This document shows positions 24,579 through 34,173 of a DNA stretch of 64,000 nt, piece after piece. Source of the DNA: Pseudoselenomonas ruminantium (GTDB lineage: Bacteria; Bacillota; Negativicutes; Selenomonadales; Selenomonadaceae). Location: NCBI GenBank assembly GCA_015058625.1, contig SVCA01000008.1:1-64000 (forward strand), in the 5' to 3' direction. The number at the start of each line of letters is the position of its first letter. Position 1 is the first letter of the stretch. The position numbers were made by a program, and so were the translations under genes. A model generated the notes under the pieces. The model had not been told where the DNA came from and made no database searches. It was given only the letters and a program-made list of their open reading frames with translations.

Positions 24579-25231
24579 TATTTCTTATCCAAGTGCCGGG
24601 CGATGGTATTGCCTACAAACTGTACCGCCTGCACGAGAACAATCAAAATGATAACCGTGGCAATCATCACTTCCGGACGGAAACGCTGATAACCATAACG
24701 GATGGCCAAATCACCCAGACCGCCGCCGCCAATGGCCCCTGCCATCGCCGACTCGCCGACCAGGCTGATGATTACCGTGGTCAGCTGCGCCACAATGCTG
24801 GGCATGGATTCCGGCAGCAACACGCGGCTGATAATCTGCATGGGCGTAGCCCCCATGGACAAAGCTGCTTCAATCAGACCATAGGGCACTTCCTTGAGAC
24901 TGGTTTCCACCTGACGTCCGATAAAGGGGATGGAGGCGATAACTAGCGGCACCATCGCCGCCGTCGTACCGATAGCCGAGCCGACCAACAAGCGGGTCAG
25001 CGGGATAATGGCCACCATCAAAATGATGAACGGGATGGAGCGGATGGCATTAACCACCGTACCGATTACTTTGTTGAGCAGCGGCGACTCCAAAATCTGT
25101 CCCTTATCCGTAGCATAGAGCAGCACGCCCAAAGGGATACCCAAAGCTGAGGCGATGGCCATGGAAACGGCTACCATGTAGACGGTTTCCCCCAAAGCCT
25201 TAGTCAGCAGAGGAATCATGTCGTTTGACAT
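24578..25231 (-). CDS. metI: Methionine ABC transporter permease MetI
   Basis: This 217-residue inner-membrane permease has five or six membrane spans and the EAA-type loop (EAALSMGATPMQIISRVLLPES) that docks to MetN. ATG 25231 has AGGAGGTG 7 bp upstream. It overlaps metN by 32 bp. The stop codon abuts a delta hairpin repeat. Confidence 0.94.
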   Translation of the reverse strand: MSNDMIPLLTKALGETVYMVAVSMAIASALGIPLGVLLYATDKGQILESPLLNKVIGTVVNAIRSIPFIILMVAIIPLTRLLVGSAIGTTAAMVPLVIASIPFIGRQVETSLKEVPYGLIEAALSMGATPMQIISRVLLPESMPSIVAQLTTVIISLVGESAMAGAIGGGGLGDLAIRYGYQRFRPEVMIATVIILIVLVQAVQFVGNTIARHLDKK

Positions 25232-26267
25232 AACCAATCACCTCCTCCTTTAAGTCACGGCTTTTGAGGTAGTCAAGCGCCGCCTGCACCTTAGTGCTCT
25301 CGCCGCGCAGGCCGATAATCATGCGGCCAAAGGGCGTGGCTTTGATATGGTCAAGATTGCCGAACAGCAGCGTGGTTTCCACTTCCGGGAATTTGCGAAT
25401 CATATCGGCAATCACCGGGTCATCTGCCGACTCACCGATAAAGGTCAGCCGGAGCAGCAGGTAAGCATCTTCCGCCGGTTCCTGACTGATATTGCCGCCA
25501 CGGAAAGCCGCGGGCAGTTCATTGCTCAGCAGAACGCTGATAAATTCCTTGGTGATGGGCTGCTGGGGATTGGTGAATACTTCAAGCACCGTTCCCTGCT
25601 CGGCAATAACGCCCTTGTCGATAACCGCCACCTTGTCGCAGATATCCTTGATGACCTGCATTTCGTGAGTAATGACCACCACGGTGAGCTGCAGCTTCTT
25701 GTTGATATCGCGAATCAGCTCCAGGATTGCCTTGGTGGTCTGCGGGTCAAGAGCACTCGTAGCCTCGTCGCAGAGCAGCACCTTCGGCTCACTGGCCAGC
25801 GCTCTTGCAATACCGACACGCTGTTTCTGCCCGCCGGAAAGCTGCGAAGGGTACTGCCCCGCTTTTGTCTCCAAGCCCACCAGCTTCAAGAGCGGCTCAA
25901 CCTTTTCCTTGATTTCACTGTCGGATTTTCCGGACAGTTTCAACGGAAAGGCGATATTTTCATAAACCGTAGCCGAGGACAGCAGGTTAAAGTGCTGGAA
26001 AATCATGCCGATATCCTTGCGGGCCTCTCTAAGCTCGCTGTCCGTAAGGGCCGTCATATCCTTCCCATCTACAATAACCTTGCCGCCCGTAGGCCGTTCC
26101 AGCATATTGATGCAGCGTACCAGCGTGGACTTGCCCGCACCACTCAAACCAATAATGCCATAAATCTCGCCTTTGGCGATTTCCAAATCAATGCCCTTAA
26201 GCGCCGGTACCGGCCCCGCCGGACTGGCATAAGTTTTCTCCACTTTAGAAAACTTAATCACAGGCAT
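25200..26267 (-). CDS. metN: Methionine ABC transporter ATPase MetN
   Basis: This 355-residue ATPase drives methionine uptake. Walker A (GLSGAGKST), the LSGGQKQR signature, Walker B (VLLCDEATSALD) and the switch His are present. The C-terminal NIL domain (about residues 275-350) senses methionine for trans-inhibition in the E. coli system. First gene of metNIQ. A TATAAT box on the minus strand lies at 26313-26318; no SAM riboswitch is visible in the 57 bp before the next gene. Confidence 0.95.
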   Translation of the reverse strand: MPVIKFSKVEKTYASPAGPVPALKGIDLEIAKGEIYGIIGLSGAGKSTLVRCINMLERPTGGKVIVDGKDMTALTDSELREARKDIGMIFQHFNLLSSATVYENIAFPLKLSGKSDSEIKEKVEPLLKLVGLETKAGQYPSQLSGGQKQRVGIARALASEPKVLLCDEATSALDPQTTKAILELIRDINKKLQLTVVVITHEMQVIKDICDKVAVIDKGVIAEQGTVLEVFTNPQQPITKEFISVLLSNELPAAFRGGNISQEPAEDAYLLLRLTFIGESADDPVIADMIRKFPEVETTLLFGNLDHIKATPFGRMIIGLRGESTKVQAALDYLKSRDLKEEVIGYVKRHDSSAD

Positions 26268-26324
26268 TCACTCCCATCATAAATAAAAGTTAATAAGCTC
26301 TATCCTCAGCCTATTATACACGAT

Positions 26325-27707
26325 TTACCTACTAAAGAACAAGGCGTAATATCCGTTAACAAAAATAACGAGCACGATAAGCGGCAGAATATAGGTCACA
26401 TAGAAGCGAATCCACTTCGGAAATTCCATGCCGCGGCCGGTATCCGCTTCTTTGATGAAGTTATCCCACCCCCAGCCATAACGGCTGGTACAGAACGCCA
26501 TATACACAAGACTGCCCAAAGGCAGGATATTATTGGAAACCAAAAAGTCTTCCAAATCCAGCACGCCAGAGCCTTTGCCCAAAGGCTGAATCCAGCTCCA
26601 CTCGTTAAAGCCCAATACGCAGGGCAGGGAGAGCAGAATAACGATAGGCATACCCGCGCAGATAATCTTGTGGCGGTCAATGCGCAGTAAATCAAAGAAG
26701 CAAACCACCAGATTTTCAAATACAGCAATAACCGTCGACATCGCCGCAAAGGTCATAAACAGGAAGAACAAAGTTCCCCAGAGACGCCCAAACGGCATGG
26801 CGTTAAATACATTCGGCAGGGTCACGAACAAGAGATTCGGCCCACTTGACGGACTTACCCCATAGCTGAAGCAGGCGGGGAAGATAATCAGACCGGCCAT
26901 AATGGCCACGAACGTGTCAAGAATAATAATCCAGACCGCTTCACCCGTAAGGCGCTTGCTCTTGCCAATATAAGAACCAAACACAGCCAAGGAGCCCATA
27001 CCAATGGACAACGTAAAGAACGCCTGCCCCATGGCCGCAAAGATAACTTCCTTCAAGCCGTGCTCCATCAGGCGGTCAAAATCCGGATAGAGATAATACT
27101 TCAGCCCTTCACCGGCTCCCGGCAGGAGCACCGAGTTAATGCCCAGAATCACCATGAGCAGCAGCAGGCAGGTCATCATCCACTTGGTAATCCGCTCCAC
27201 GCCGGCCTCCACGCCTAAATAGCACACGCCGCCGCACAAAAGTACAATAGCTGCCATATAGCCGCCCATAGTAACCGGGTCTTGCAATAGTGCACCAAAA
27301 ACAGCACCAATACCGGCAGCATCCAAACCTTCAAACGCCCCAGTCGCCGTTTTATAAAGATAATATAGCATCCAGCCGGCCACGGTAGTATAGAACATCA
27401 TGAGTATCATATTGCCGCCGATAGCCGTATACTTATGCCAGTGCCACTTGGTTCCTTTCGGCTCCAATACATCAAAGGACATTGCCGCACTGCGGATGCT
27501 GGCACGGCCTACAGCAAATTCAGCCACCATAATCGGCAGCCCTAAGATTGCCAAAAACAGCAGATAAATCAGCACAAAGGACGCACCGCCATACTGACCG
27601 GTAATATAGGGGAAACGCCACACATTACCTAAACCAATAGCGCATCCCGCCGATACCAGAATAAACCCTAAACGGGTGGAAAATCCACTTCTTTCCAACA
27701 AATACAC
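26325..27707 (-). CDS. Sodium-dependent neurotransmitter:sodium symporter family transporter
   Basis: This 460-residue membrane protein has about 11 spans. The first span shows the family sodium-site motif GCAIGLGNVWRFPY and a later SIGMGSL segment. Such transporters import amino acids with sodium; the substrate here is unknown. The start is uncertain: GTG 27707 gives the full frame, but TTG 27701 is better spaced from AGAAGG. It follows serS on the same strand but is separated by a possible terminator. Confidence 0.88.
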   Translation of the reverse strand: MYLLERSGFSTRLGFILVSAGCAIGLGNVWRFPYITGQYGGASFVLIYLLFLAILGLPIMVAEFAVGRASIRSAAMSFDVLEPKGTKWHWHKYTAIGGNMILMMFYTTVAGWMLYYLYKTATGAFEGLDAAGIGAVFGALLQDPVTMGGYMAAIVLLCGGVCYLGVEAGVERITKWMMTCLLLLMVILGINSVLLPGAGEGLKYYLYPDFDRLMEHGLKEVIFAAMGQAFFTLSIGMGSLAVFGSYIGKSKRLTGEAVWIIILDTFVAIMAGLIIFPACFSYGVSPSSGPNLLFVTLPNVFNAMPFGRLWGTLFFLFMTFAAMSTVIAVFENLVVCFFDLLRIDRHKIICAGMPIVILLSLPCVLGFNEWSWIQPLGKGSGVLDLEDFLVSNNILPLGSLVYMAFCTSRYGWGWDNFIKEADTGRGMEFPKWIRFYVTYILPLIVLVIFVNGYYALFFSR

Positions 27708-27717
27708 CTTCTTACAA

Positions 27718-27787
27718 AAAAATTTCGCTCCTTGCGATAAAAATAGATAAATACACCTATCTATCTTACCGCAAAGAGCGAATTTTG
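27718..27787 (-). terminator. Imperfect terminator-like hairpin after serS
   Basis: Outer arms AAATTTCGCTC (27719) and GAGCGAATTTT (27777) pair with inner CTTGCG/CGCAAA, closing a 30-nt loop. The minus strand then runs into TTTTTTT (from 27719 leftward). It also overlaps the leader of the transporter at 26325. Confidence 0.55.
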
Positions 27788-27837
27788 TCCAGCGGTGAGC
27801 GACACTTTACTGCACACCGGCTGTATAATTGTAATTC

Positions 27838-29109
27838 TTATTTAATGACTTCTACGCCGCCCATATACGGAACCAGCGCTTTCGGCACAATAACCGAGCC
27901 ATCTTCCTGCTGATAGTTTTCCAGAATTGCGGCAACCGTACGGCCAACAGCCAGACCAGAACCATTCAGCGTGTGTACAAATTCCGGCTTGGACTTGGCA
28001 TCGCGGCGGAATTTGATATTAGCACGGCGTGCCTGATAGTCAAGGCAGTTGGAGCAGGAAGAAATCTCACGATACTTGCCCTGCGACGGGAACCAAACTT
28101 CGATATCATAGGTCTTGGCAGAAGTAAAGCTCATATCACCCGTGCAAAGCTGTACCACATGATATGGCAGTTCCAGAATGCGCAGAACATCTTCGGCAGC
28201 ATCCACCATGGATTCGAGTTCGTCCCAGCTCGTTTCCGGCTTAACAAACTTGATGAGTTCGACCTTGTTGAACTGATGCTGGCGGATAAGACCGCGAGTG
28301 TCGCGGCCGGCGCTGCCTGCTTCTGCACGGAAGCAAGCCGTGTAAGCGCTGTAGTATTCCGGCAGCTTGTCGCCATCGAGGATTTCATCACGATGGTAGT
28401 TCGTGGTCGGCACTTCAGCCGTCGGCACCAGATAATAGTCCATGCCTTCCAACTTGAACATATCTTCGGCAAACTTCGGCAGCTGGCCCGTGCCCGTCAT
28501 GCTGTCCTTGTTGGCAATATAAGGCGCCAGCATTTCCGTATAACCATGCTTCGTCGCATGCAAATCCATCATAAAGTTGATGCAGGCTCGTTCCAAGCGA
28601 GCACCTAAGCCCTTATAGAACATAAAGCGGGCACCAGTAACCTTGGCGGCACGGTCAGCATCGAGAATATCCAAATCCGCGCCAATATCCCAGTGAGCCT
28701 TCGGCTCGAAAGAGAACTCCTTCGGCGTGCCCCATTTGCGCACTTCCGGATTTTCCGTATCATCCTTGCCAATGGGCACATCAGCCTTCGGCATATTCGG
28801 AATATGCAGCAGGATATCCCGCAGCTTCTCCTCAACGTCCTTGAGCTGGGCATCCAAAGCCGAAATCTTCTCGCCTACGGCGCGCATCTCCGCAATCTTA
28901 TCGTCAGCGTTCTCCTTATTCTTCTTCATCTGACTAATGACCTTGGAAACCTCATTGCGCTCCGCCTTCAACGTCTCCGTCTGCTGCAGAAGGCTGCGGC
29001 GCTCCTGTTCCAACGAAGAAAAATCATCCAGATTCAGCGGATTGCAACGGTTCTTCAACATCTGCTTCACTTCATCCAGATGCTCACGGACAAATTTGAT
29101 GTCTAACAC
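27838..29109 (-). CDS. serS: Seryl-tRNA synthetase
   Basis: This 423-residue class II synthetase charges tRNA-Ser (and tRNA-Sec). The N-terminal long coiled-coil arm (about residues 30-105) binds the tRNA variable arm; class II motif 2 is in the [15 protein letters not shown] region and motif 3 near the C-terminus ([16 protein letters not shown]). GTG 29109 is preferred over GTG 29118 because GGAG then sits at a usable distance. Confidence 0.95.
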   Translation of the reverse strand: MLDIKFVREHLDEVKQMLKNRCNPLNLDDFSSLEQERRSLLQQTETLKAERNEVSKVISQMKKNKENADDKIAEMRAVGEKISALDAQLKDVEEKLRDILLHIPNMPKADVPIGKDDTENPEVRKWGTPKEFSFEPKAHWDIGADLDILDADRAAKVTGARFMFYKGLGARLERACINFMMDLHATKHGYTEMLAPYIANKDSMTGTGQLPKFAEDMFKLEGMDYYLVPTAEVPTTNYHRDEILDGDKLPEYYSAYTACFRAEAGSAGRDTRGLIRQHQFNKVELIKFVKPETSWDELESMVDAAEDVLRILELPYHVVQLCTGDMSFTSAKTYDIEVWFPSQGKYREISSCSNCLDYQARRANIKFRRDAKSKPEFVHTLNGSGLAVGRTVAAILENYQQEDGSVIVPKALVPYMGGVEVIK

Positions 29110-29260
29110 TATACTCACTCTCCATATTTCACAGCCCCTACACCGGGCACAATTTCACCTAGGACAACATTATACCGCAAATGTTGCGAAAAAGCTAATC
29201 ATCTTAATCCATACCACACACAATCTCTATGTCGTCCACATACAGAGAATCTTCTCAAAC

Positions 29261-30472
29261 CTAAGAACTCTCCTCCGGTCTAGAATTGCTTGTCAAATTA
29301 ACCCACTGAAAACACAAACCAATACTTAACCAAAATGCCTTGCTACAAACTGCCAGCCTAAGTGTATATTCTGTTAATCCATGAAGGAAAAACCCCATAA
29401 TTACTGCTAGCAATAACAAATACACTATCCGCCGCGATTTATACCATCCTCTAGTAGCAAAACAAAAAAGATAGCCACACAGTGCAGTAATAGCACAAAA
29501 TCCTAACACACCACATTCCGCTAAAAATTGGAAGAAATTATTATGCGCATGTGACAAATTGGTTATCTTAGCCTCAGGCAAAACGTAATGTTCTTTGTAG
29601 TTTTGCTGAAACTGGGCGAACCCCACCCCCGTAAGGGGATGTTCAATAAGCATATTAGTAGCACTCTGCCACGCTAAACGACGCTCTATATTCGAACGTT
29701 CTTGCGGATTCATAATTGACTGCATACGTTGCTGGAAAGTTGGCATAACTTGATATACTACACTAAAAACTATTCCCGCTACCGCAATACATGCAAAAAA
29801 CTTACGCTTATCCTTCAACGACATAAATACCACTATGGGCAGAGTTACCAAGATTGCCAACCATGCTCCTCTTGTTGCATTGAGTATAGAAGCCATGCAT
29901 GAGGCCAATACAAATAATCCCCACCCACATTTTGAAACGGCCTTTTCACTTCTTACTAATCCTATAATTCCAACAGGTATATACATTGCCAGCAAGCAAG
30001 CCCAAGTCATAATCCCAGCCAAGCTATCACGGTTCATTCTTGGATACACCATCCAGCCTTGAACAATTACATATAAGTCATTAACAAACATGGCCATGAG
30101 AAAACAAAACGCTATATGTAAAATCTTTTTACGTTCATGAACACAAATCAATACTGCTAGTGGCAACATTAGTCTATAAATATAATCGTTAAAGAATAAT
30201 TTAATCCCTTGTAAAGGATTTAACGCGCCTGGCAAGGAAAGCAAAATCGCCAACAACAAAAATCCCACAATCTTCCAAAATAAATATTGTTTTTGAAAAA
30301 CTTCCCTCAAATCATCATGATAACGTATAACCCGATGTAACACACCTGCTGTTGTCAGCCCCATAAAAATATTAGCACCTGCTACAGTCAATACGTTTGC
30401 AAACGCAAACAAGCACAGATAAATATACACCCGCTTTTCTATTACATCCTTGTTTATCAGCTTTTGCCACAT
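29261..30472 (-). CDS. O-antigen ligase (WaaL-like)
   Basis: This 403-residue inner-membrane protein has about ten spans and a large periplasmic loop with the Wzy_C motif HPLTGVGFAQFQ followed by SHAHNNFFQFLAECG, including the conserved His. It would join O-antigen or another polymer to lipid A-core in the periplasm. It stands at the end of the LPS cluster, in a segment more AT-rich than its surroundings, consistent with horizontal exchange. GGGGGTT precedes the ATG. Confidence 0.85.
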   Translation of the reverse strand: MWQKLINKDVIEKRVYIYLCLFAFANVLTVAGANIFMGLTTAGVLHRVIRYHDDLREVFQKQYLFWKIVGFLLLAILLSLPGALNPLQGIKLFFNDYIYRLMLPLAVLICVHERKKILHIAFCFLMAMFVNDLYVIVQGWMVYPRMNRDSLAGIMTWACLLAMYIPVGIIGLVRSEKAVSKCGWGLFVLASCMASILNATRGAWLAILVTLPIVVFMSLKDKRKFFACIAVAGIVFSVVYQVMPTFQQRMQSIMNPQERSNIERRLAWQSATNMLIEHPLTGVGFAQFQQNYKEHYVLPEAKITNLSHAHNNFFQFLAECGVLGFCAITALCGYLFCFATRGWYKSRRIVYLLLLAVIMGFFLHGLTEYTLRLAVCSKAFWLSIGLCFQWVNLTSNSRPEESS

Positions 30473-30694
30473 ACAACAACCCCCTCAGCAGTCAATGAAT
30501 CATTCTTCTAGAGCCTTGGCTCAAGCGTATTGAAACATTTGATTACCCAATTCACCAGGAAGGCTAACCATAACCATATAACAACTTCCCTCATTATTCT
30601 TCAAAGCTATCACAATCCCCAATAAATGAAACTGTTACCATACGAACATCATACCATAAAACGTTCATACCACATCTGGAATACATAAAACTTC
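30473..30694. other. AT-rich gap between waaL and IS66
   Basis: No gene or clear structure is seen in these 222 bp. It should contain the waaL promoter if IS66 blocks read-through. Confidence 0.4.
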
Positions 30695-32180
30695 CGTAAC
30701 TATTCACTAGCCAATGCCCAGGGAATACAAGATGCCTGAGCAAGCGTTGCCATTATTGTATCTATGACAGCAATGCCATGCTTACGGGCTGTGCTTAATA
30801 CGGAGTTAATTTTTGCAAATTCTTTAGCACCTTCCAGCGAGCGGAAACAACCGGAAACTTTTATCTTGACTTTGACATGTCTGACATCCCGTTCCGCTTG
30901 ATTGTTATCAAAAGGTACACGGAAGTCCCAGAAGAAACGGCAAAAATCTTCGCTGTATTCATTCAGTCGGTCTGCCAATCGTCTGGCGATATTCCATTTT
31001 CTTTTCCTCTTGTCACTGTATTCTATGGGATTATTCTGCTGGCCTTGGTAGATTAAGCCTTGCCAATATCCCTTGTATAGTCGGCAATAGTAGGCACTGG
31101 CAGATGTTTTCCCCGTATCCATGAGCTTTTCCTTGGTGCTTTTCATCTTACAAAGCAGCCATATCATAAGTTCAGCCCATTCCTGCTTTGGATTGTTATC
31201 TATAACACCTTGCAGTTCCCGCAGTATATGGGCGTAGCAAAGCCCATGCGCTTCAAATTGGAATTTCCAATAGGGGCGCCAACCGTCGTGGATCACTATG
31301 CCTTTGTAATGTTGGAGAAAATCCCCCTCCCGCATGCCATCTTGCCCGCGTTTTTCGCTGACATGCTGGTAGGTGTACATCTCGGTGGAAACATTATGTA
31401 ACCATGTTGTTTCCCCTGATGCACGCACTCCTGTTTCATCAACATGTACGACAGGCGCAGAATATATGGCTGTTTTTATACTGCTAATGGCATAATCGAG
31501 CTTGCCTGCATATTTCTTTACAGCGTTATGAATAAATCCCGTACTTACAGGCAGCTTTAATACGGACATGAAAAATTCATGTATTTTATTGACCGAAACA
31601 GCACAATAGGTGTTCATGCCAATAGCTAACGCCTGAATCTTAGAGCCATAGCACTTAGTTGCTGTGTTGCTGTAATATTCTCCGGGGAATTTCCGCGAAG
31701 GCAGGTGTTTGATTTTGGACACAAATATTCCATCTGTGAATACTTACGGACAACCACCGTAATTTCAGCATCTATCTCATAACGGCTTTCTAAACATTTG
31801 CCTTGGCACTGGCCTGCTAATGCACAACCTGCACATTCTTTTGGATTGCAAGGAATAATTTTGGATGGTGCACAGGGCAATTTCAAGGTAGTTCCCTTAT
31901 GTCCGCTTTGACCGCCGGGCTTTTTTCCTGACGGTTTACGGAGACTGCGCTTTTTCTGGTTTGGCTTATCCGTGGAAGGCGGTTTGGAACTATTAGAGCT
32001 GTTCATGTTGAGACGGCGTTCTAGTTCTGCTATGCGAGCTTCTAATTTAACAATTGTTTCTTCTAGCTTGCAAACATATGCCTGTTCCTCAGGTGTCATC
32101 ATGATTGCCGCCTCCTTTCCATTTTATTTAGTTTATCGTACATTTGTAAGAGATTTTTAAACTACTGGTGAATAGTTACG
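30695..32180 (-). mobile_element. IS66-family insertion sequence (tnpC only)
   Basis: The element is bounded by imperfect inverted ends, CGTAACTATTCACTAG (30695-30710) and CTGGTGAATAGTTACG (32165-32180). It holds a single transposase gene of IS66 TnpC type, as in the single-gene ISBst12-like group. No matching 8-bp target duplication is visible at the flanks, so it may have recombined after insertion. The transposase is frameshifted, so the copy is probably dead unless helped in trans. It separates the waaL gene from the VirK-like and glycosyltransferase genes. Confidence 0.8.
30700..32102 (-). pseudogene. IS66 TnpC transposase, frameshifted by an 8-bp duplication
   Basis: The N-terminal part (32102 to 31626) carries the leucine-zipper-like start, the NSSNSSKPPS(T) linker and the zinc-binding cysteine cluster (CAGCALAGQC). 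The C-terminal part (to 30700) carries the DDE domain (VHVDETGVR, HDGWRPY, NNQAERDVR). They are in different frames. At 31658-31673 the 8-mer GTTGCTGT is repeated in tandem; removing one copy joins the frames exactly at ENITATKCYGSKIQAL, the expected family sequence. The duplication is therefore the inactivating event. Confidence 0.85.
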
Positions 32181-32186
32181 TTTCAT

Positions 32187-33086
32187 TTAGACTCTCCTAT
32201 ATCTTTTCATATTTATTACGATAGCTGTATCGATTTCATCAAGCAATGCAAAACGTCTTCTATAAGAAGCTCTTTTCCGCGCAGGAATTTCCTCCATTTT
32301 TTTACGATACTCTATCATTGGCAACTTATAGAAACGTTTATCCGCGCAAGGTTCCCCCCCAGATTCTTCCCAAAACTGGCTAAAGTCCGTTTTCAGCTTT
32401 CGATCACGACGAATATGATTGTTGGCATAATATCCATAATTTGTAACTGCATATATATGTTTTACCCCTAACGATCTTGCCACTTCCTGGGTTGCATGTA
32501 ATATAAGATTTTTAGTGCGATATGCATGGCAACGTTTCGTAACTCGTTTAATAACCTCACGTGCATTGTCAATATTGGGTCCTTGCATCGCACCAATCCA
32601 TAATGACCACTCGCCTTGACTATTACGCGATATCCAAAAAATCATTTGATAAATGACTATATCTCCCAACTTCAAACATATTGATAGCAAGCCCTCCTTA
32701 CGTTGTCCTGCATCATACCACAAAGCCAATTGCATGGGCTCATTTTCTTCCATCCGCCACAATATTTTCTCGTTCCTATTATATAAATCTAAAAAATCTT
32801 GTTCGTTCAATCGAGATGCCAAAAAACACATGTTCTGTTTGACAATTTCTAAGCGTTCAGAAAAAGTTGATTTGTTATAAAAAAAAGCCCTCGTAGGAAT
32901 TTCATAAACAAACGGATACTGCTTAGCTATTTTATCAAAAAGTGTGTCATCCGAAAAAAATTCATCTATTTTACTCATTCGTTTTGGATGCATTGCGCAT
33001 CTTATTCGAAAAACTATATATCTATGGAATTCTCGGTGATTATTTAAATCATACATTTTCCTACCTATGTCTGCATATTTAGACAT
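32187..33086 (-). CDS. VirK/YbjX family protein (DUF535)
   Basis: This 299-residue cytoplasmic protein matches the VirK/YbjX group by its central LKLGDIVIYQMIFWISR, the GAMQGPN segment and the NHIRRDRKLKTDFSQFWEE region. Family members appear in enteric bacteria with lipid A/outer-membrane adaptation, mechanism unknown. ATG 33086 overlaps the stop of the upstream glycosyltransferase and has GAGAGGAAAGG before it, so it is co-expressed with that gene. It contains a C7 tract on the plus strand (about 32354-32360). Confidence 0.75.
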   Translation of the reverse strand: MSKYADIGRKMYDLNNHREFHRYIVFRIRCAMHPKRMSKIDEFFSDDTLFDKIAKQYPFVYEIPTRAFFYNKSTFSERLEIVKQNMCFLASRLNEQDFLDLYNRNEKILWRMEENEPMQLALWYDAGQRKEGLLSICLKLGDIVIYQMIFWISRNSQGEWSLWIGAMQGPNIDNAREVIKRVTKRCHAYRTKNLILHATQEVARSLGVKHIYAVTNYGYYANNHIRRDRKLKTDFSQFWEESGGEPCADKRFYKLPMIEYRKKMEEIPARKRASYRRRFALLDEIDTAIVINMKRYRRV

Positions 33087-34173
33087 TATACACACCTTTC
33101 CTCTCATCGAAAATCTCATCATATACTACTTGCATTTTTTTGATCCACATCTCCGTAGTAAAGTTTCGTTTTATTTTGTTATGGGCATTCTTCCCTAGTT
33201 CAACACGTATTTCGTAATTATCTTTTAGATAACATAATTTATTAGCTATTTCATCTATATCCCCACTATCAACCAGGAAACCGTCAACTTCGTCCTCAAT
33301 AATTTCACCTTGCGCTCCATTATTAGACGCTATCACCGGTATTCCATAATACATAGCTTCACAAATTGATAACCCAAATGCCTCTGCAACTATCGAAGGA
33401 CACACCATTGTATCAATTTGTTTATAGAACTCCTTCATATTTCCAATATACCCCAACCACTCAACACGCTCACACTTTCTCTGCTTTAAATAACTCTTTA
33501 TTCTAGCAGCATATTCTGTACTATCATCGCCAGCAATCTTTAGCACACTATCATTATCCATTTTACAAAATGCTTTAACCAACCATAATAGTCCCTTATT
33601 TTCAACAATTCTCCCAGCATACCCAATTGTAAACTTATCTTTCCTTTTCTTTATACTCATACATTCAGAAAAATATTCGTCGTGAATATCCACTCCATTG
33701 TGAACAACATATATTTTATTTCGCATCCATTGGGGCATATCTTTTTCTTGACTCTTTCTCACGCAATTAGACACACAAACAAATGCACTAATGTTTTTAT
33801 ATATCATCCTGTGTATAATATCTTTTTTATTTTGTATAACATTATGTCTATAAGCTATACATTTCACATCAAGCCCCAATATTGCAATAAGCACCATAGG
33901 GATAACCCGCCCCGTATGTGTATGCACAGCTTTAATTTCATTTTCTTTTATAAATCGTCTTAGCTCAATAATACACGACAGACTCTCCGTCCATCTCATT
34001 CTTATACATTTTATACATCCCACGCCAGCAAACTTTTCTTTTAATAATGTATTATTACCATCTAAAACAATATAAACACCATATCCACTCTCCTGTAATG
34101 TTTTGCACATAGTCAAAGCAGCAGTTTCTCCCCCCCCCCATGTTTTTGCTGATATAATATGTAAAACATTCAT
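33079..34173 (-). CDS. Glycosyltransferase family 4 with a G10 tract near its start
   Basis: This 364-residue enzyme has the two Rossmann domains of GT4 (GT-B) transferases, with IGYAGRIVENKGL at the start of the donor domain and the EAFGLSICEAMYYGIPVIAS motif. It probably adds a sugar to LPS or O-antigen; the sugar is unknown. Codons 12-15 (W-G-G-G) consist of ten consecutive G residues on the coding strand (34130-34139). Gain or loss of one G would shift the frame within the first 16 codons, so expression may be phase-variable; the present length is in frame. It overlaps its neighbours by 1 and 8 bp. Confidence 0.87.
   Translation of the reverse strand: MNVLHIISAKTWGGGETAALTMCKTLQESGYGVYIVLDGNNTLLKEKFAGVGCIKCIRMRWTESLSCIIELRRFIKENEIKAVHTHTGRVIPMVLIAILGLDVKCIAYRHNVIQNKKDIIHRMIYKNISAFVCVSNCVRKSQEKDMPQWMRNKIYVVHNGVDIHDEYFSECMSIKKRKDKFTIGYAGRIVENKGLLWLVKAFCKMDNDSVLKIAGDDSTEYAARIKSYLKQRKCERVEWLGYIGNMKEFYKQIDTMVCPSIVAEAFGLSICEAMYYGIPVIASNNGAQGEIIEDEVDGFLVDSGDIDEIANKLCYLKDNYEIRVELGKNAHNKIKRNFTTEMWIKKMQVVYDEIFDERKGVYNV
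34130..34139 (-). repeat. G10 homopolymer in a glycosyltransferase gene
   Basis: Ten consecutive C on the plus strand read as G10 in codons 12-15 of the gene at 33079-34173. It is the longest G/C run I noticed in the window, and it lies in an AT-rich gene. Such tracts are classical slipped-strand phase-variation sites in LPS genes of other bacteria. Confidence 0.85.

Noticed and set aside
26268..26324. Possible SAM riboswitch before metN
   Set aside because: The gap is only 57 bp and shows no S-box sequence.
31626..31722. Programmed -1 frameshift in the IS66 transposase
   Set aside because: No slippery heptamer sits at the junction, and an exact 8-bp tandem duplication explains the frame change.
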